A stretch of 64,000 bases of DNA from Sugiyamaella lignohabitans (GCF_001640025.1 NC_031672.1:1984001-2048000); one strand, 5' to 3'. Shown: positions 18,185 through 28,985, counted from the stretch's first letter. Notes: generated from the letters alone by a model not told the origin. A program made the numbers and translations.

Positions 18185-20992
18185 TTACTTGGACAGCTTG
18201 CCAACGGACTGCAGCTTGTCGAGGTTGAGACTGGCGCGGAAAGACCGTTTGCTGTCGAGTCGTTGGCAATATGAGACAGCCATGCTGAGGCCGATGACCG
18301 CTTTCATCATGTACTGGGGGTAGGGATGTTCTTGTGCCCTGTCGTATGCGTAGAGCCAGCCAATTTTCTCCTCGTCGGCGTCATCGTCTTCTTCCTTATC
18401 GGCGTCTTTTTTTCCTAATTGCATGACCCGCTTTTTGATAGGTATTCTCCGTCGGACCATACCAAGTATCACGTTGGGATCAGCCTTTAAACTGAAGAAT
18501 ACTTTGGACTTCGACACCTTCACAAGATCCCCTTTAGTGAGGTGATGTCTGTTGCCAATCAGCCATTCTCGTTTGTCAGTGTCGACAAATAAATACTGCT
18601 CGCATCTGATGCCCTTGGGATTTGTACTATTCGGAGAGTATATCATCTCGCTAGCATCATGGATATCGAAAGAAAGGGGACGGTACACGTCTGAGAATAC
18701 AGTCATCTGGAAAGGAGCAGGGCCCCGTCGTTTTCGAGCAATAGTCAATGCAAGGTTACCATTTTGATGGAAGTTGAGCTCAAAATCGCCATTGGACGTG
18801 GTAATATCGACGTAGTAGCTGGGTCCAACTCGCATGTCAAGGTGCTGAGAGTCGGGATTGGTGGTCAAGTACAAATCTTTGGAATACTTGAGAATGTGGT
18901 ATTTTAGGTGCTGGGCACTGGAGACAGGAAATGGGTCACTTTCCTCATCCCCGTCGAATTCATCAGTTTCGAAGTTAACACGGCCGAGATCTGCTGAAGT
19001 AACTTGCAAGCTGAGTGGTCTCGAAGAGCCCACTGACTTTCTAACAGGAGGAGCTTGTGAATTGGACGAAATCTGGGAAGTCAGAATTGGTGAATGCTGA
19101 GAGTAGCCGTAGCTGTCAGACGGATATTCTGCTGGTTGGTACCCAGAAAACGGTTGTGCTGACCATCTGGGAGAAGAAGAGTCTTGTGACGACACCATTG
19201 GAGGTGAGGATTTTGGTGGTGACAAAAGCGGCGGGGAAGATATAGGTGGAGTTAATCCCCGGCGTCCAACTCTGATGGGTGATGCTATTTTTTTATCCAT
19301 TGTGCCTGTACTAGGTGAATGACTACGATTTCGTTCAGATGCTGTTACGGGAGTTGGCACCTGCTGTTGGTTCTTAGTAGTATTTGACTCTTGGAGAAAT
19401 GTAAATGTCTCCTCATCCCCACTATAGCGAAGAGGTCGAGATACAGGAGATAAGTTGTGTAAAGAGGACTCGGTATCCGGGTTTGGACTACAGTCACGGC
19501 TAATCCGTGGGGCATCTTTGTGCGAAAAGTTGGGCACTTTTTCCTTTGAGGCTGGACTATTCATATCACGGATAGGACTTTGATGAGTGTCATCTGGAAT
19601 TCCCACTGTTTGACAAGAGGAAGTAGAAACCCGAGAACTATTTTCGGCAGGATTAGGAGAAAGACCTCTAGGAGATAGGAAGGTGGGCGAGTTAGATGTA
19701 GCATCAAGAGTAGTATTCAGATCTGAACTGAGTTTACCCGGACTACCTGACCTCAAACCCCTCTTACCAGGACTCCTAGACCTTGCTCTAGCCGAACTTC
19801 TTGCCAAATCAACTGGACCCTTAGGAGGTGTATCGGGAATTGACTTTTGGGTCAAACCTGGACTTTTAATGATTGGTTCTGGTGAAACTGCAGATGGGCT
19901 ATTAGCGGCAATGACAGAGTGTGTGACTACGGAGGGACTACCATTGCTTGCCTGACTCGATGCAATAGAAGCAAGAGAACTGCTCGAACCAACAGGCTTT
20001 CTTGGAACCGAATACACTGGGTATCCAGCTTTAGCCATATCAGTAGCTATTGGCTTGACAGCCAGCGATTTCATTTCCAAAACTGGTGGCTCTGCCGAAA
20101 CTACTACCTCTGGAGAGGGCGAGCGAGACGAGTCCGTCTGTAAAGGCTTTGTAGGATATTGGAGATTTGGAAACAATGGATTGCTCAGACTGTGTGAGTA
20201 TGCATGACGGATAATATGCTTGAAAGAACGGTGAGTAGGTTGTTGCTCGGTAGATGTATTTGACGTAGAATGCAGACCCAAATTGCCAGACTGTTCCAAA
20301 TGTTCACTGGAGAAATATGTTTGAGGATGTGATTGTGAATGTGACCGCTGACGTTGAGGGTGAGCGTGATGATGATGGTGATGGTGAGATTGGTGCTGAT
20401 GGGTATGCTGAGAATGCTGTGAATAATGCGAATGGTGACAATGAGCGATTGATTTAGATGCTTGACCATGGTCATGAGAATTTCCATGAGCATTACCATG
20501 AGTACTACCATGTGCATGACCAATGGCATGACTGTTATCAAGACCTAAGAAATTTACATGCTCCCCCTGATTTTTACTCGGGTGGCTATGAACCTGATCC
20601 ATATTATCACTGTATTGAGTAGATTGATGACCAGGTTGAGGCGATTGAATCGTCCGATTAAAACCATCTGAAACTGTAGCTTGTGAGGGATATCCTGAGG
20701 TACTGCTGCTATACAATGTTGGAGAAGGAGCAGGACTCCTGTCGCTACCACTTCCATTTGATTCACCCGAACTGGCTCTCACAGGTTTTCTGGCTACTTT
20801 CATAACAGGACTGGTTGTTCCCGTAACTGGTCTATACAGACCACTGGGATCACCAGTGGACCTAGGAATAGCCCCTGTTGTTGTACCATGTGTTGATATG
20901 TGAGGGAGTGATGGTTGGAGAGATTGGCGCTTAGCTCTTGCTGGTGATGGCGGTAATGCCACACTCTCAGAACTGAAGTTCTCATGAAACAT
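18185..20992 (-). CDS. Large Ser/Pro/His-rich protein with a conserved C-terminal domain, function unknown
   Basis: 935 residues from the ATG at 20992. The first ~690 residues are low-complexity: many SP/TP sites (SPSPE, LSPRGLSPNP), a His-rich block (HQHQSHHHHHHHAHP) and repeated Ser-Pro stretches near RSRSPGKRG, all suggesting disorder and possible CDK/MAPK phosphorylation. The last ~220 residues form a folded domain beginning AQHLKYHILKYSKDLYLTT, with RVGPSYYVDI, ALTIARKRRGPAPFQMTVF and a basic VRRRIPIKKRVM segment; its beta-rich pattern loosely recalls tubby/LURP-like folds, a guess only. An acidic linker (KEEDDDADEEK) precedes a final helical part. I do not recognise a named family. An acceptor-like TTTTCAG upstream of the ATG suggests a 5'-leader intron. 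Confidence 0.8.
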   Translation of the reverse strand: MFHENFSSESVALPPSPARAKRQSLQPSLPHISTHGTTTGAIPRSTGDPSGLYRPVTGTTSPVMKVARKPVRASSGESNGSGSDRSPAPSPTLYSSSTSGYPSQATVSDGFNRTIQSPQPGHQSTQYSDNMDQVHSHPSKNQGEHVNFLGLDNSHAIGHAHGSTHGNAHGNSHDHGQASKSIAHCHHSHYSQHSQHTHQHQSHHHHHHHAHPQRQRSHSQSHPQTYFSSEHLEQSGNLGLHSTSNTSTEQQPTHRSFKHIIRHAYSHSLSNPLFPNLQYPTKPLQTDSSRSPSPEVVVSAEPPVLEMKSLAVKPIATDMAKAGYPVYSVPRKPVGSSSSLASIASSQASNGSPSVVTHSVIAANSPSAVSPEPIIKSPGLTQKSIPDTPPKGPVDLARSSARARSRSPGKRGLRSGSPGKLSSDLNTTLDATSNSPTFLSPRGLSPNPAENSSRVSTSSCQTVGIPDDTHQSPIRDMNSPASKEKVPNFSHKDAPRISRDCSPNPDTESSLHNLSPVSRPLRYSGDEETFTFLQESNTTKNQQQVPTPVTASERNRSHSPSTGTMDKKIASPIRVGRRGLTPPISSPPLLSPPKSSPPMVSSQDSSSPRWSAQPFSGYQPAEYPSDSYGYSQHSPILTSQISSNSQAPPVRKSVGSSRPLSLQVTSADLGRVNFETDEFDGDEESDPFPVSSAQHLKYHILKYSKDLYLTTNPDSQHLDMRVGPSYYVDITTSNGDFELNFHQNGNLALTIARKRRGPAPFQMTVFSDVYRPLSFDIHDASEMIYSPNSTNPKGIRCEQYLFVDTDKREWLIGNRHHLTKGDLVKVSKSKVFFSLKADPNVILGMVRRRIPIKKRVMQLGKKDADKEEDDDADEEKIGWLYAYDRAQEHPYPQYMMKAVIGLSMAVSYCQRLDSKRSFRASLNLDKLQSVGKLSK

Positions 20993-22611
20993 TCCCGACT
21001 TGACAAAAAAACCAGTCTTTCTGTTATATGCACATGAATCTGAAAATAAACAAATAAATAAATCAGCTCTTGAAAGTACTCAAGTGGGTGAGACCTCTAA
21101 ACAATAATACGCAAACGCACGAGGGCTCCCACTGCAGCTGGTGATCAATAATAAAGAGTAATAAAATGACCTGTACGATTTGTCACTTCGTACTGGACCC
21201 ACTTTGAAAAAAATGAAAAACGATGTATCATCTAAAACGAAATTAAACTAGTCAGCCACCAATCTTAAGTAGAATTTCAGCCATTTATAATCGAATACCA
21301 CAAAAAAACAAAACTCATTCCATTTCTTGCGTCCTACGTCATTTCATTACCCCAAGCCCACAGTTCTTAATTAACCGATAAGATAAATATAGTAACTGCA
21401 CCGCATATCGCATGGCGCAGTTAAATCACAAGTCCGCCACAACAAAAACCACTCATTTGTGCTGTTAAGGGTACTTCAAGAGGCTAGACACTTAATTAAA
21501 CTGGTGAACTTCCTTTCGGTGACCGAGTATTGCCTTGTCCTATGCCAACATTGCTCGAAGATGGAGTGAGACAAGTTGCAGGGACTGGCTGGATAAAATC
21601 AGTTCCTTGGTTATGGGTAATCTTTAGTAGAATTCTATCTCATCGGCCAGTTTAGCTCTTAATTTTTGAACTCTCTTTACTGATACCTCCAAGTTTCAAG
21701 TTTCAACTTTCAAGCTCAAATCTCCCTCCTAACTATCTCGGGCTATATAATCCCTGTTAAAGTTCTAAATTACCCTGCAATATGTTAAGAATGTTGGCCC
21801 GCTTTCTGCATGTTTGATAGACGGACCCTTGCATGGATTGTCGACCTCATATCCAATGAATTTGCAGATAGATGCTTACAGCGCATATGCACACCGAGTC
21901 TAAACCAATTTAGCGTTTACAGGGGTAACCCTGTCTATCTTGTCTATTTCTGGTGCTGGTCGATCTGACCAAGAGCATATTTCTACAAATATCAAATAAT
22001 TATCCAAATAATTCTTATCCTGTATTTTGAGTTGACCAAATGCTTCCTGTGAGCAGGAGCTGCAATATACTTGATAGATACACACACGATTGACAATTGA
22101 CCATGGAGATGAATCAAGCAGTGACAGTTTTTTCTTTTTGTATACATATCATTTTATTCAGAATGAAAGAATGGACTCTTCCAAGATTAAAAAGAACGAT
22201 ATTGACTCTATATTTTCGAAAGACGGAAGGTAACAACAGACCGGAAGTTTGAGGTAACAAATTACTCAGCCGCTTGGGAATGCGGCGGTGGTGGTAGATT
22301 CTGATGGCTTGGCAGATCCGGAGTTATTCGACCTGATCTGAGTTTGTGTTTCTATTATACAACCAAATCGAACTAGTGGGATCTTTAACACTACGTCAGC
22401 ACACTACTTGTGGCGGAGAGAACCTGGTATTCCTAGTAATAGGGTCTTAGGTAGAGGCAACGAGGGTATAAGAAAACAAACAATCAGCTGTCACTGGTTT
22501 TTGTAGTACCTTCTTGCTTCATCTGTCTTCTACTATATATCAACCAGATTAGATAGAAACTGCTTTGAAACTCTGCAGATTTTTGTCAGGGAGCATTTTC
22601 TAGTGGGCAAA
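20993..22611. promoter_or_regulatory. Divergent promoter region, 18185 gene / SPT2
   Basis: 1.6 kb between two diverging genes. AT-rich, with a small direct-repeat cluster CAAGTTTCAAGTTTCAACTT near 21690-21720 and T-tracts. No tRNA, element arm or convincing frame was found. It presumably holds both promoters and long 5' leaders. Confidence 0.4.
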
Positions 22612-23858
22612 ATGAGCTTCTCACAAATGTTCGCCATGATTAAGGGCGAGTCCGATAAGAACGGGGTTCCCAACTCTGTATCTCGTGGACCCTCATCTAC
22701 CATAACCCAAGTCAAGGGCTCTGGGGTTGTAGGAAAACTTTCTACCTCAGTTGGAAGCAATAATTCTAATGGATCGAATGCAAGTAGCATTCAATTCAAG
22801 ATTTCTGAAAGAGAGAGGCTTGAGCAGCAGGCCAAGATCCAGCGTCTGAAAGCAGCCCGACAAGCCGAGGAGGCAGCTAAAAATGCCAATAAAAGGAAAC
22901 CAACACCCACCAAAAGTTCTTCCTCAGCTCCCAAAGCGACCAAAACCCCTAGCGTGACCAAATCAACAAAGCCGGCTGCTAAAAAGAACGGACCCACACA
23001 ATCAAGAAATGCATTAAACTACCAGCCAGAGCCTGTAGAAACGAAGCCAAAGAAGAAGGTAAGTCTCCAACCGAGACGTAACGACTCGAGCGAAGCGAGA
23101 GGAGCCACGGGGTCTGGGGCGGAGCCCCAGCTGCCGGAGGTAATGCCACAACAGACAGAAACTAACAGATTCGGCAGCTCAACTTCCGGGATATTATGAA
23201 AGAGGCTGAGAACATAGACAGCGAGAAGCTTAAGATGACAGTCAAAGTTCGCAAAGAGCCGCCTCCTACGCCTGCGACGAGATCACGAGAGGGTCGTGAT
23301 GACAGTCCTGCGGGTCTGACCAGAGGTGTTGCTGGCAGCGGACCAAGATCACAGTCTCCTCAGGCGAAACTGGGCTCACCGGGACCTGCGAATATCGGTA
23401 TGAAGAAAATGACGAAGAGTGAGTCTCCTAAACCGTCATCCAAACCTAAGAGCGGTTCACAGTCACGACTGGGCTTGACTCCTTCTAACCGCAGTCCTGA
23501 CATCGCTCATCGCCAGAGACCTAAACAGGGTTTCCCAGAAAAACGGAGACCAGCCAGACGACAGGACGATTATGATGAAAGCGACGACGATGGGTTTATC
23601 GTGGACGACGAAGAAGAGGAGGCCCGGTCTAGAGACGTGGGATACGACCGCGACGAGATCTGGAGCATTTTCAACAAAGGACGCAAGAGACAATATTATT
23701 CGGACGAAGACGATTTGTCGGATATGGAGGCCAGTGGATCACAGGTGTTTGCTGAGGAGCAACGCAGTGCCATCTACGGAAGGAGAGAGGACGACATGGA
23801 GGAGCAGGAACTGCAACGCCGCGCCGAAGAGAAGAGACGAAAGAAGTTCGGGAGATAG
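22612..23858 (+). CDS. SPT2: Spt2 chromatin protein / histone H3-H4 chaperone, two exons
   Basis: Exon 1 22612-23058, intron 23059-23168 (110 bp, GTAAGT donor, ACTAACAG end), exon 2 23169-23858; 378 residues. The intron's bulk is one GC foldback arm. The start MSFSQMFAMIKGES is the first ATG; the frame is open slightly further upstream from a GTG. The N-terminus is followed by a basic coiled region (ERERLEQQAKIQRLKAARQ). The exon junction gives KPKKKIRQLNFRDIMKEAE. The C-terminus is the SPT2 domain: acidic DDEEEEARSRDVGYDRDEIW, then IWSIFNKGRKRQYY and a charged helix ending RAEEKRRKKFGR. Spt2 binds H3-H4 during transcription and preserves nucleosomes. Confidence 0.92.
23072..23140 (-). repeat. 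GC foldback arm inside the SPT2 intron
   Basis: Single right-type arm: ACTCGAGCGAAGCGAGAGG (GCGAAGC core), TGGGGC-GGA-GCCCCA hairpin, end CTGCCGGAGG. It starts 13 bp after the donor site and ends 28 bp before the acceptor, so it is 69 of the intron's 110 bases. Confidence 0.93.
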
Positions 23859-23875
23859 CTGGGGGGTTTTTTTTT

Positions 23876-23930
23876 GCCTCTGGCAGCTGGGGCGCTGCCC
23901 CAGACCCCGTTGTGCTCGCTTCGCGAGCTT
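23876..23930 (+). repeat. GC foldback arm, second subtype
   Basis: Left-type arm 18 bp beyond the SPT2 stop codon: tip GCCTCTGGCAGC, hairpin TGGGGC-GCT-GCCCCA, then GTTGTGCTCGCTTCGCGAGC instead of the CTCCT box. The same GTTGT-type box is seen at 33970, 35734 and 36448. It follows a T9 tract and lies in the SPT2 / RAD4 convergent 3' spacer. Confidence 0.9.
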
Positions 23931-24078
23931 TCGCGGTGGTCTGTTACGATCATGCTAGGATGATTGTTTATATTTATTAACACTTTATACACTAATTAGC
24001 TAATTAAATGCATTTTTTCTTGATATTGTACATCATAAATTGAATAAATAAAATAGACTATAAATACATGTCTGGCTG

Positions 24079-27042
24079 TCAGGACGAGTCCATTTCCTCG
24101 TCTAGTTCAGCGAGAAGCTCGGACTCGCTCATTGACTCGGCCATGAACCCTCCACTGCTGTCGTCGTCGCTTTTGGTCAGATCCTGTGTTTCTACAAAAG
24201 ATGTCTGTTGAGTCTCCTCAGTAATCTGTGTTTCTACCAAAGACGTCAGTTGAGTCTCTTCTGTCAACTGTGTTTCGTCAGCAACAGTTGCCATTGAAAA
24301 CTGGTTAGATGTTGAAAACTTGGCATCCTGTACACCACCATTGTAAAAATTCGTGGATTTGGGGGAATCTGAAAGTCGCTCAGCATTCTGAGGTATTTCA
24401 GTTACTGGCTGAGTTTCAGTGTCATCTTCCAGCTGTTGAGTTTCAGAAGCGCTGACAACCTCACCGTTCGAGCGACTGACCATATTTGTGGAACGTACGT
24501 GAGAAGTTGGTTCCGCTTCAACTGAGTTTTCCCGGCTAGACACCACAATTGCACTTTCAATATTATTGCCATCTAACTGATGTAATACAGTAAATGAAAA
24601 TTCATTACTGCTCTCATTGTCTACCGATGAGCTTGCAGGGGCAAGCCTCCCAGTAGCAAGAAGCTTCTCGACATCAATATCGGATAGGTCAAATCTACCT
24701 TTTGGCGCCGGTGTGGTGTTTACTTCTGAAACAACGACATCGCTATCAGATCCACTACCATCGGCCTTTGGTATCGACTCTTCTTCTAACTTTCCGTGGA
24801 CTCTATTCAACCTGCTCTTTATCTGTAATGCAATCAGGTACCGCTTCCATCTCAGCAATGCTTTGGCTTCAACTACCTTTTTATCCTCTTCTTCCTTCTC
24901 ATACACCAGATGGTTATAGACTTCCATTACAGCTTCTTCAAACTCGGCTGCAATGACTATCCCCTCGATTCTCGGATTCATTTTTCTACGAGCAAAGTCA
25001 AACCCGCAAACAGCATCAGCATAGTCAACCCCAAGGATTTTAGCCGCCAAGTTAATATTGGGATACCTTAAATGTCGGCCTCCCTCTGGTATCATAGATG
25101 GCACGTAAACGTCGATGTTGCGAAATGCATTTCTCGGCACTTTCCCATCTACAATTGGTGGAGGTACGTACTTGGTGGTCTGATCAAGTGAATACATTCC
25201 GACATTTGCCTCCTCTTCACCTGCATCTTCTGTATCGCTATATTTAGAGCTGAGACTCTTCCTGGCTTTTGTATGTTTAAGAGGCTGACTGCCAGCTTTG
25301 ACTACACGACCAAGTCTATACCAGGATTGGGCTGAACGAACTATTTTAACATGCTTCCTATGATAAACAGGACATGTTTTTCCACCCACATACGCTTCAA
25401 AAGATCCTCTTTGGATTTTCTTGGTGTGTTTCAAGGCTAGTGTCCCACAAGGAACTTTCGGGTCGAGAACCTCATTTTGACGCAAGTGTTGTTCCAAAAC
25501 ATATATAGGATGACCCTTGAAGTCCTGTATATTCGTTGGTAGTCCTTCGGATGCTTCCCGTTTTTTAAGTTCCGCAATTTCAGCGATAGCTCTTGGGTCC
25601 AGCTGACGAGGTGTAAAGTATCGCATAACTCGCTCCCACCATACCGCACCTGATTCGGTATTTGTTATTCGCTTTTTCCTCGTTTTGGAGTTGTATTGAT
25701 AGGCATAACGTCTTGTCACATCGCGAGCAGTGCCATCGCGTTCAAATGCAATGACATATCGGAGAGAGTTGTATGGGTCTGACAAAGCAGGTTCCAGTTT
25801 TGACCTTCCTCGAACAACTTCCACCGATTGTGTTACTGTTGGATCTACCGATACCCACCTTGAGCTGGCTGGATCCCATGCCTCTACCCAATAAATGGGG
25901 TAAGCACTGCCCTGATGAAATGTCGAGGGGTGCCTGGAACTAGGACTTCCAGCTCGAGAGGTATCCTTATCTGACGATTCTGCTGACTCTTCCATAGGTG
26001 TATTAGATGTAAAATCCAGTGGTTGAAGGGAGCAGACAAGCCTGGCATCCACATCCACTGATCTCAAAAGAGCACAAAATCCTTGAGCGGATAAATCACT
26101 AGACCCTCTAAATCTAGTCAATTGCCTTCTAAATTTTTCTATACCCATTCGGCTCTCAATCAGTCGAGACTTGTTAAATATTTCATCCCAGCCGAGCATT
26201 CTCAACCCCTTGTGTGTGATACGGAAACTGTTACTCCATGCCTTACAAGCATGGCGTAGCCCGTCTAGAAATTTTCGAGTTTTTAAAGTGGGAGATAAAT
26301 GGTCTGGTGGAAATAGCTCCTGTAGAATATTATTACTTAATACCCTTTTGAAGTCCCTATGAAGGAGAAAATCATTGCACCAGTGATTACGGAGAGAGTT
26401 GTGGTGTAGGAGGCAGATAAGCTGGAGTTTATGAATCAAAATTCTGTCAGCTTTTTCCTCTTTTGTCAAATGATGTACTTTGCGACTTTTCGAAGTTAAC
26501 TTGGTTTCTTTGGCATTCAAGGATATGGTAATTCCTTGAGTCGAACTTGCTTCCTTTGACGTGCCTACGACAGAATTATTCGCATCGCCACCATTGGAGT
26601 TTATTTCTGCTGTGTCTGCTACTCCCGTATCAGCATTCAAAAGATTTACATCGTCCCACTCAAATTCTTCTTCTTCATCTTCATCTTCATCTTCATCATC
26701 ATCCTGATTACCTTCGATCAGTTGGATCGAATTTGTGTAGTAATGTTTCTGCGTTTCTGATGTCGGATGCCGTTCGTCTGGGTCTTCTAAAGAATCCGAG
26801 GAGATGTATACTACTTCAGAGTCATTAGCTGAATCCAAATCGACCCGATCCCCTACTTGGTCTCTTTGACGCTTTCTTTTTTTTACTGGCCTACTGTCGT
26901 CAATGCTTTTAACTTCGGTTTGGATATCTTTCATCATAGCAAGATATCCCTTTGGCACACTACTTAGTACCGATTGAGGCCCAAGCCTGGAAAGATTCGA
27001 CCCTTTGGGCCTTACCGGAGCCTTTCCCTTTGACCTCTTCAT
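24079..27042 (-). CDS. RAD4: DNA damage recognition protein Rad4 (XPC family)
   Basis: 987 residues, close to or longer than yeast Rad4. Rad4-Rad23 detects helix-distorting lesions and recruits TFIIH in nucleotide excision repair. After a basic/acidic N-terminus (a DEDEDEEEEFEWDD block) come the transglutaminase-like domain (QGFCALLRSVDVDARLVCSL; YPIYWVEAWDPASSRWVSVD) and three beta-hairpin domains: BHD1 (FKGHPIYVLEQHLRQNEVL), BHD2/3 (VPRNAFRNIDVYVPSMIPEG; AVCGFDFARRKMNPRIEGIV). The C-terminal tail is rich in Ser/Thr-Gln sites, including a 42-bp (14-residue) tandem duplication encoding VETQ/EETQ units (about 24185-24268), a likely Mec1/Tel1 phosphorylation cluster (inference). Start is the ATG at 27042; it diverges from KAR5. 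Confidence 0.96.
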   Translation of the reverse strand: MKRSKGKAPVRPKGSNLSRLGPQSVLSSVPKGYLAMMKDIQTEVKSIDDSRPVKKRKRQRDQVGDRVDLDSANDSEVVYISSDSLEDPDERHPTSETQKHYYTNSIQLIEGNQDDDEDEDEDEEEEFEWDDVNLLNADTGVADTAEINSNGGDANNSVVGTSKEASSTQGITISLNAKETKLTSKSRKVHHLTKEEKADRILIHKLQLICLLHHNSLRNHWCNDFLLHRDFKRVLSNNILQELFPPDHLSPTLKTRKFLDGLRHACKAWSNSFRITHKGLRMLGWDEIFNKSRLIESRMGIEKFRRQLTRFRGSSDLSAQGFCALLRSVDVDARLVCSLQPLDFTSNTPMEESAESSDKDTSRAGSPSSRHPSTFHQGSAYPIYWVEAWDPASSRWVSVDPTVTQSVEVVRGRSKLEPALSDPYNSLRYVIAFERDGTARDVTRRYAYQYNSKTRKKRITNTESGAVWWERVMRYFTPRQLDPRAIAEIAELKKREASEGLPTNIQDFKGHPIYVLEQHLRQNEVLDPKVPCGTLALKHTKKIQRGSFEAYVGGKTCPVYHRKHVKIVRSAQSWYRLGRVVKAGSQPLKHTKARKSLSSKYSDTEDAGEEEANVGMYSLDQTTKYVPPPIVDGKVPRNAFRNIDVYVPSMIPEGGRHLRYPNINLAAKILGVDYADAVCGFDFARRKMNPRIEGIVIAAEFEEAVMEVYNHLVYEKEEEDKKVVEAKALLRWKRYLIALQIKSRLNRVHGKLEEESIPKADGSGSDSDVVVSEVNTTPAPKGRFDLSDIDVEKLLATGRLAPASSSVDNESSNEFSFTVLHQLDGNNIESAIVVSSRENSVEAEPTSHVRSTNMVSRSNGEVVSASETQQLEDDTETQPVTEIPQNAERLSDSPKSTNFYNGGVQDAKFSTSNQFSMATVADETQLTEETQLTSLVETQITEETQQTSFVETQDLTKSDDDSSGGFMAESMSESELLAELDEEMDSS
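24185..24268. repeat. 42-bp in-frame tandem duplication in RAD4
   Basis: Two diverged 42-bp units plus a partial third encode a repeating VETQ-(I/L)TEETQ motif near the RAD4 C-terminus. Unit length is a multiple of three, so the frame is kept. Confidence 0.85.
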
Positions 27043-27655
27043 GCTATCTGAGTCCTGCTAACATAGCTGGCCATGAACTTGCAAAACAGTGCCATGGAGG
27101 CGAATGGTAATGCAGATCCAGGGTCTTGAAATAAATTAATTATCACGTGAGATGGGACATGACGTCGATTGCCTGAATATATTTATCTGAGCAGGTCGAA
27201 ATAAATTTGACACAAATAGATCGAATAGAAGACGAGATTAACGAATTTTGTATGAGTTCTCAATTAGTTTGACAGCTTCTTAGTGATTATTCATCAGTCG
27301 GGTAAATTTTTAGGTGGGGAAAAATACAACTAGAAACCATAATTGCTAGTGAAATCCCAGGAAGAAAAGATTCACATTATATTTATTTTTTAATTTAATC
27401 TAGATCTGGTCTTTAAATGAAAATAGTTCTAGTTCTTTTTGAATTTTAATCTAAAAGGAAGAAACTGGCGAGATCTGGTCATGTCGCGGCACCTGCAGGA
27501 AGAGACTGGAGATGACTGGTCATGTCGCATCAATTACAAGACTCTTGATCTATTGCATGATCTACAACCATCTTGCCAAATTCGATCCCCCCTGCATCTA
27601 CTGGTAAAGAATACAGGTCGCTAAAAAACCAGGATAATAATTATTTAAACAACCA
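27043..27655. promoter_or_regulatory. Divergent promoter region, RAD4 / KAR5
   Basis: 613 bp. Contains TCACGTGA (27144-27151, an E-box as bound by Cbf1/Pho4-type bHLH factors) and TGACGTC (27161-27167, half of an ATF/CREB site) ten bases apart, near the RAD4 side. On the KAR5 side two imperfect copies of a unit starting GGAAGARACTGG and containing CTGGTCATGTCGC lie at 27457-27490 and 27498-27531. Confidence 0.5.
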
Positions 27656-28910
27656 ATGATAGTTTCAAAAATTTCAATATTCATTCTCTGGTTTCAGTTC
27701 GTGCTATTTCTATTAGTCCTTATACATTGTGAGAAGTTTGACAGTCTTACGTACCCAACTATACAAGCACTGGACTTGCTATCACCATCATCGACATGTG
27801 TCCAAGCTGCATTGAGTGACCTGCTTCCTTCATGTGTAGTAGACACTCTGACATCCAGTGAGCGTGTGTCCTATGCAATAAGGTTATCACTGTGTGAATT
27901 TCAAGCATCTGGAGTTGACTATCCTGATAATTGTTTAGCCAATGGGTTGTCGGAAAATAGGTTAGATGTGTGCACTAACGAGCTGGAGTCTAAACCACAA
28001 TGGTGGACGACGTATAGTGGAAATTATAAGCTCATCAGTATGATTTGTCTTGAGAACCAGAGTAGTTATGAAAGATTGTCTACAATAAGGTTACACAAAA
28101 ACCTTACAAATATATACACACATCTCTTCAATGATATTTATAATGCTTATAGCGAGATAGACCATCAAGGCAGCCAGGTGCAAGACCTACGTCGTACCAT
28201 GGATCAACTAAGAGAAATTGCTGATATGCTCCAAGAATCCTGGGAAACGATTTCAAGAGATGCCCTTTGGCAGTTAAAAGAACTGCAAGAAAATCTTTTC
28301 AGTGTATGTCTGAAGTATAGTTTGGGGGGAGATACAGAAAAATCCTAACCAGAACAGATCCAGCAGTCGTCAAAAGAGATGGCGTCTGTCCAAAACAAGA
28401 TGCAAGATTTGGCTATAGACAACTTCCAGCGACAATTAGATCTCACATGCTATTTAACTGACTCTGAGAAGAGTTCTAAAAATCTGCAAGTCGTAAGTTG
28501 GTGCCTGCTCAAACGTTGCCATTCTAACTTCACAGGAAATAGAAAGTGCTAAACTCAGCCTAGACAATCTGCGAGCCTCCCAGAGAGAGTTTGAGTTAGA
28601 AGTAGAATCTCACTTCGCTAGATTTGGAAAGGGGTTGGCTTGGTTTATGCAGTTATTTTCAATGGCCCGATACGTGGGCCTGAAAGTGATCTTTCTGTCA
28701 CTTCTAATCTTCTGGATTTACAGTCAAAGAAAAATATCGCACCTTATAATCTTTAGCTTTGCCTCCTTCCTCCTGGTCTTTAAAGAACAAGAAATCTCAT
28801 TCATACCCCTGGTAGCAATATTCATAGCGATACTCACACTGATAAGATATGCTCCACATCAACCCACAATACCTTCTCCGCAATCGCCAATGCTAGAATT
28901 ACTCTACTAA
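27656..28910 (+). CDS. KAR5: Nuclear fusion protein Kar5 (Tht1/Brambleberry family), three exons
   Basis: Exons 27656-28303, 28358-28492 and 28536-28910, all phase 0; 385 residues. Introns are 54 bp (GTATGT donor, CCTAAC branch) and 43 bp (GTAAGT, TCTAAC). The protein has a signal sequence (about 1-25), a cysteine-rich lumenal domain (CVQAALSDLLPSC; YAIRLSLCEFQASGVDYPDNC), coiled coils across exons 1-3, and paired C-terminal membrane segments (VIFLSLLIFWIYSQ; LIIFSFASFLLVF; LVAIFIAILTLI). Kar5 sits in the nuclear envelope at the spindle pole and is needed for nuclear membrane fusion after mating. The first exon alone reads to a stop at 28348; splicing is needed for the membrane part. It ends only 75 bp from the convergent arrestin gene. 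Confidence 0.88.
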
Positions 28911-28985
28911 GATATATTAATAATAAATAGTTATTTCGTCACATTAAAAATAAAAAGATGATAATAAAAAATGTATGGGGACAAC

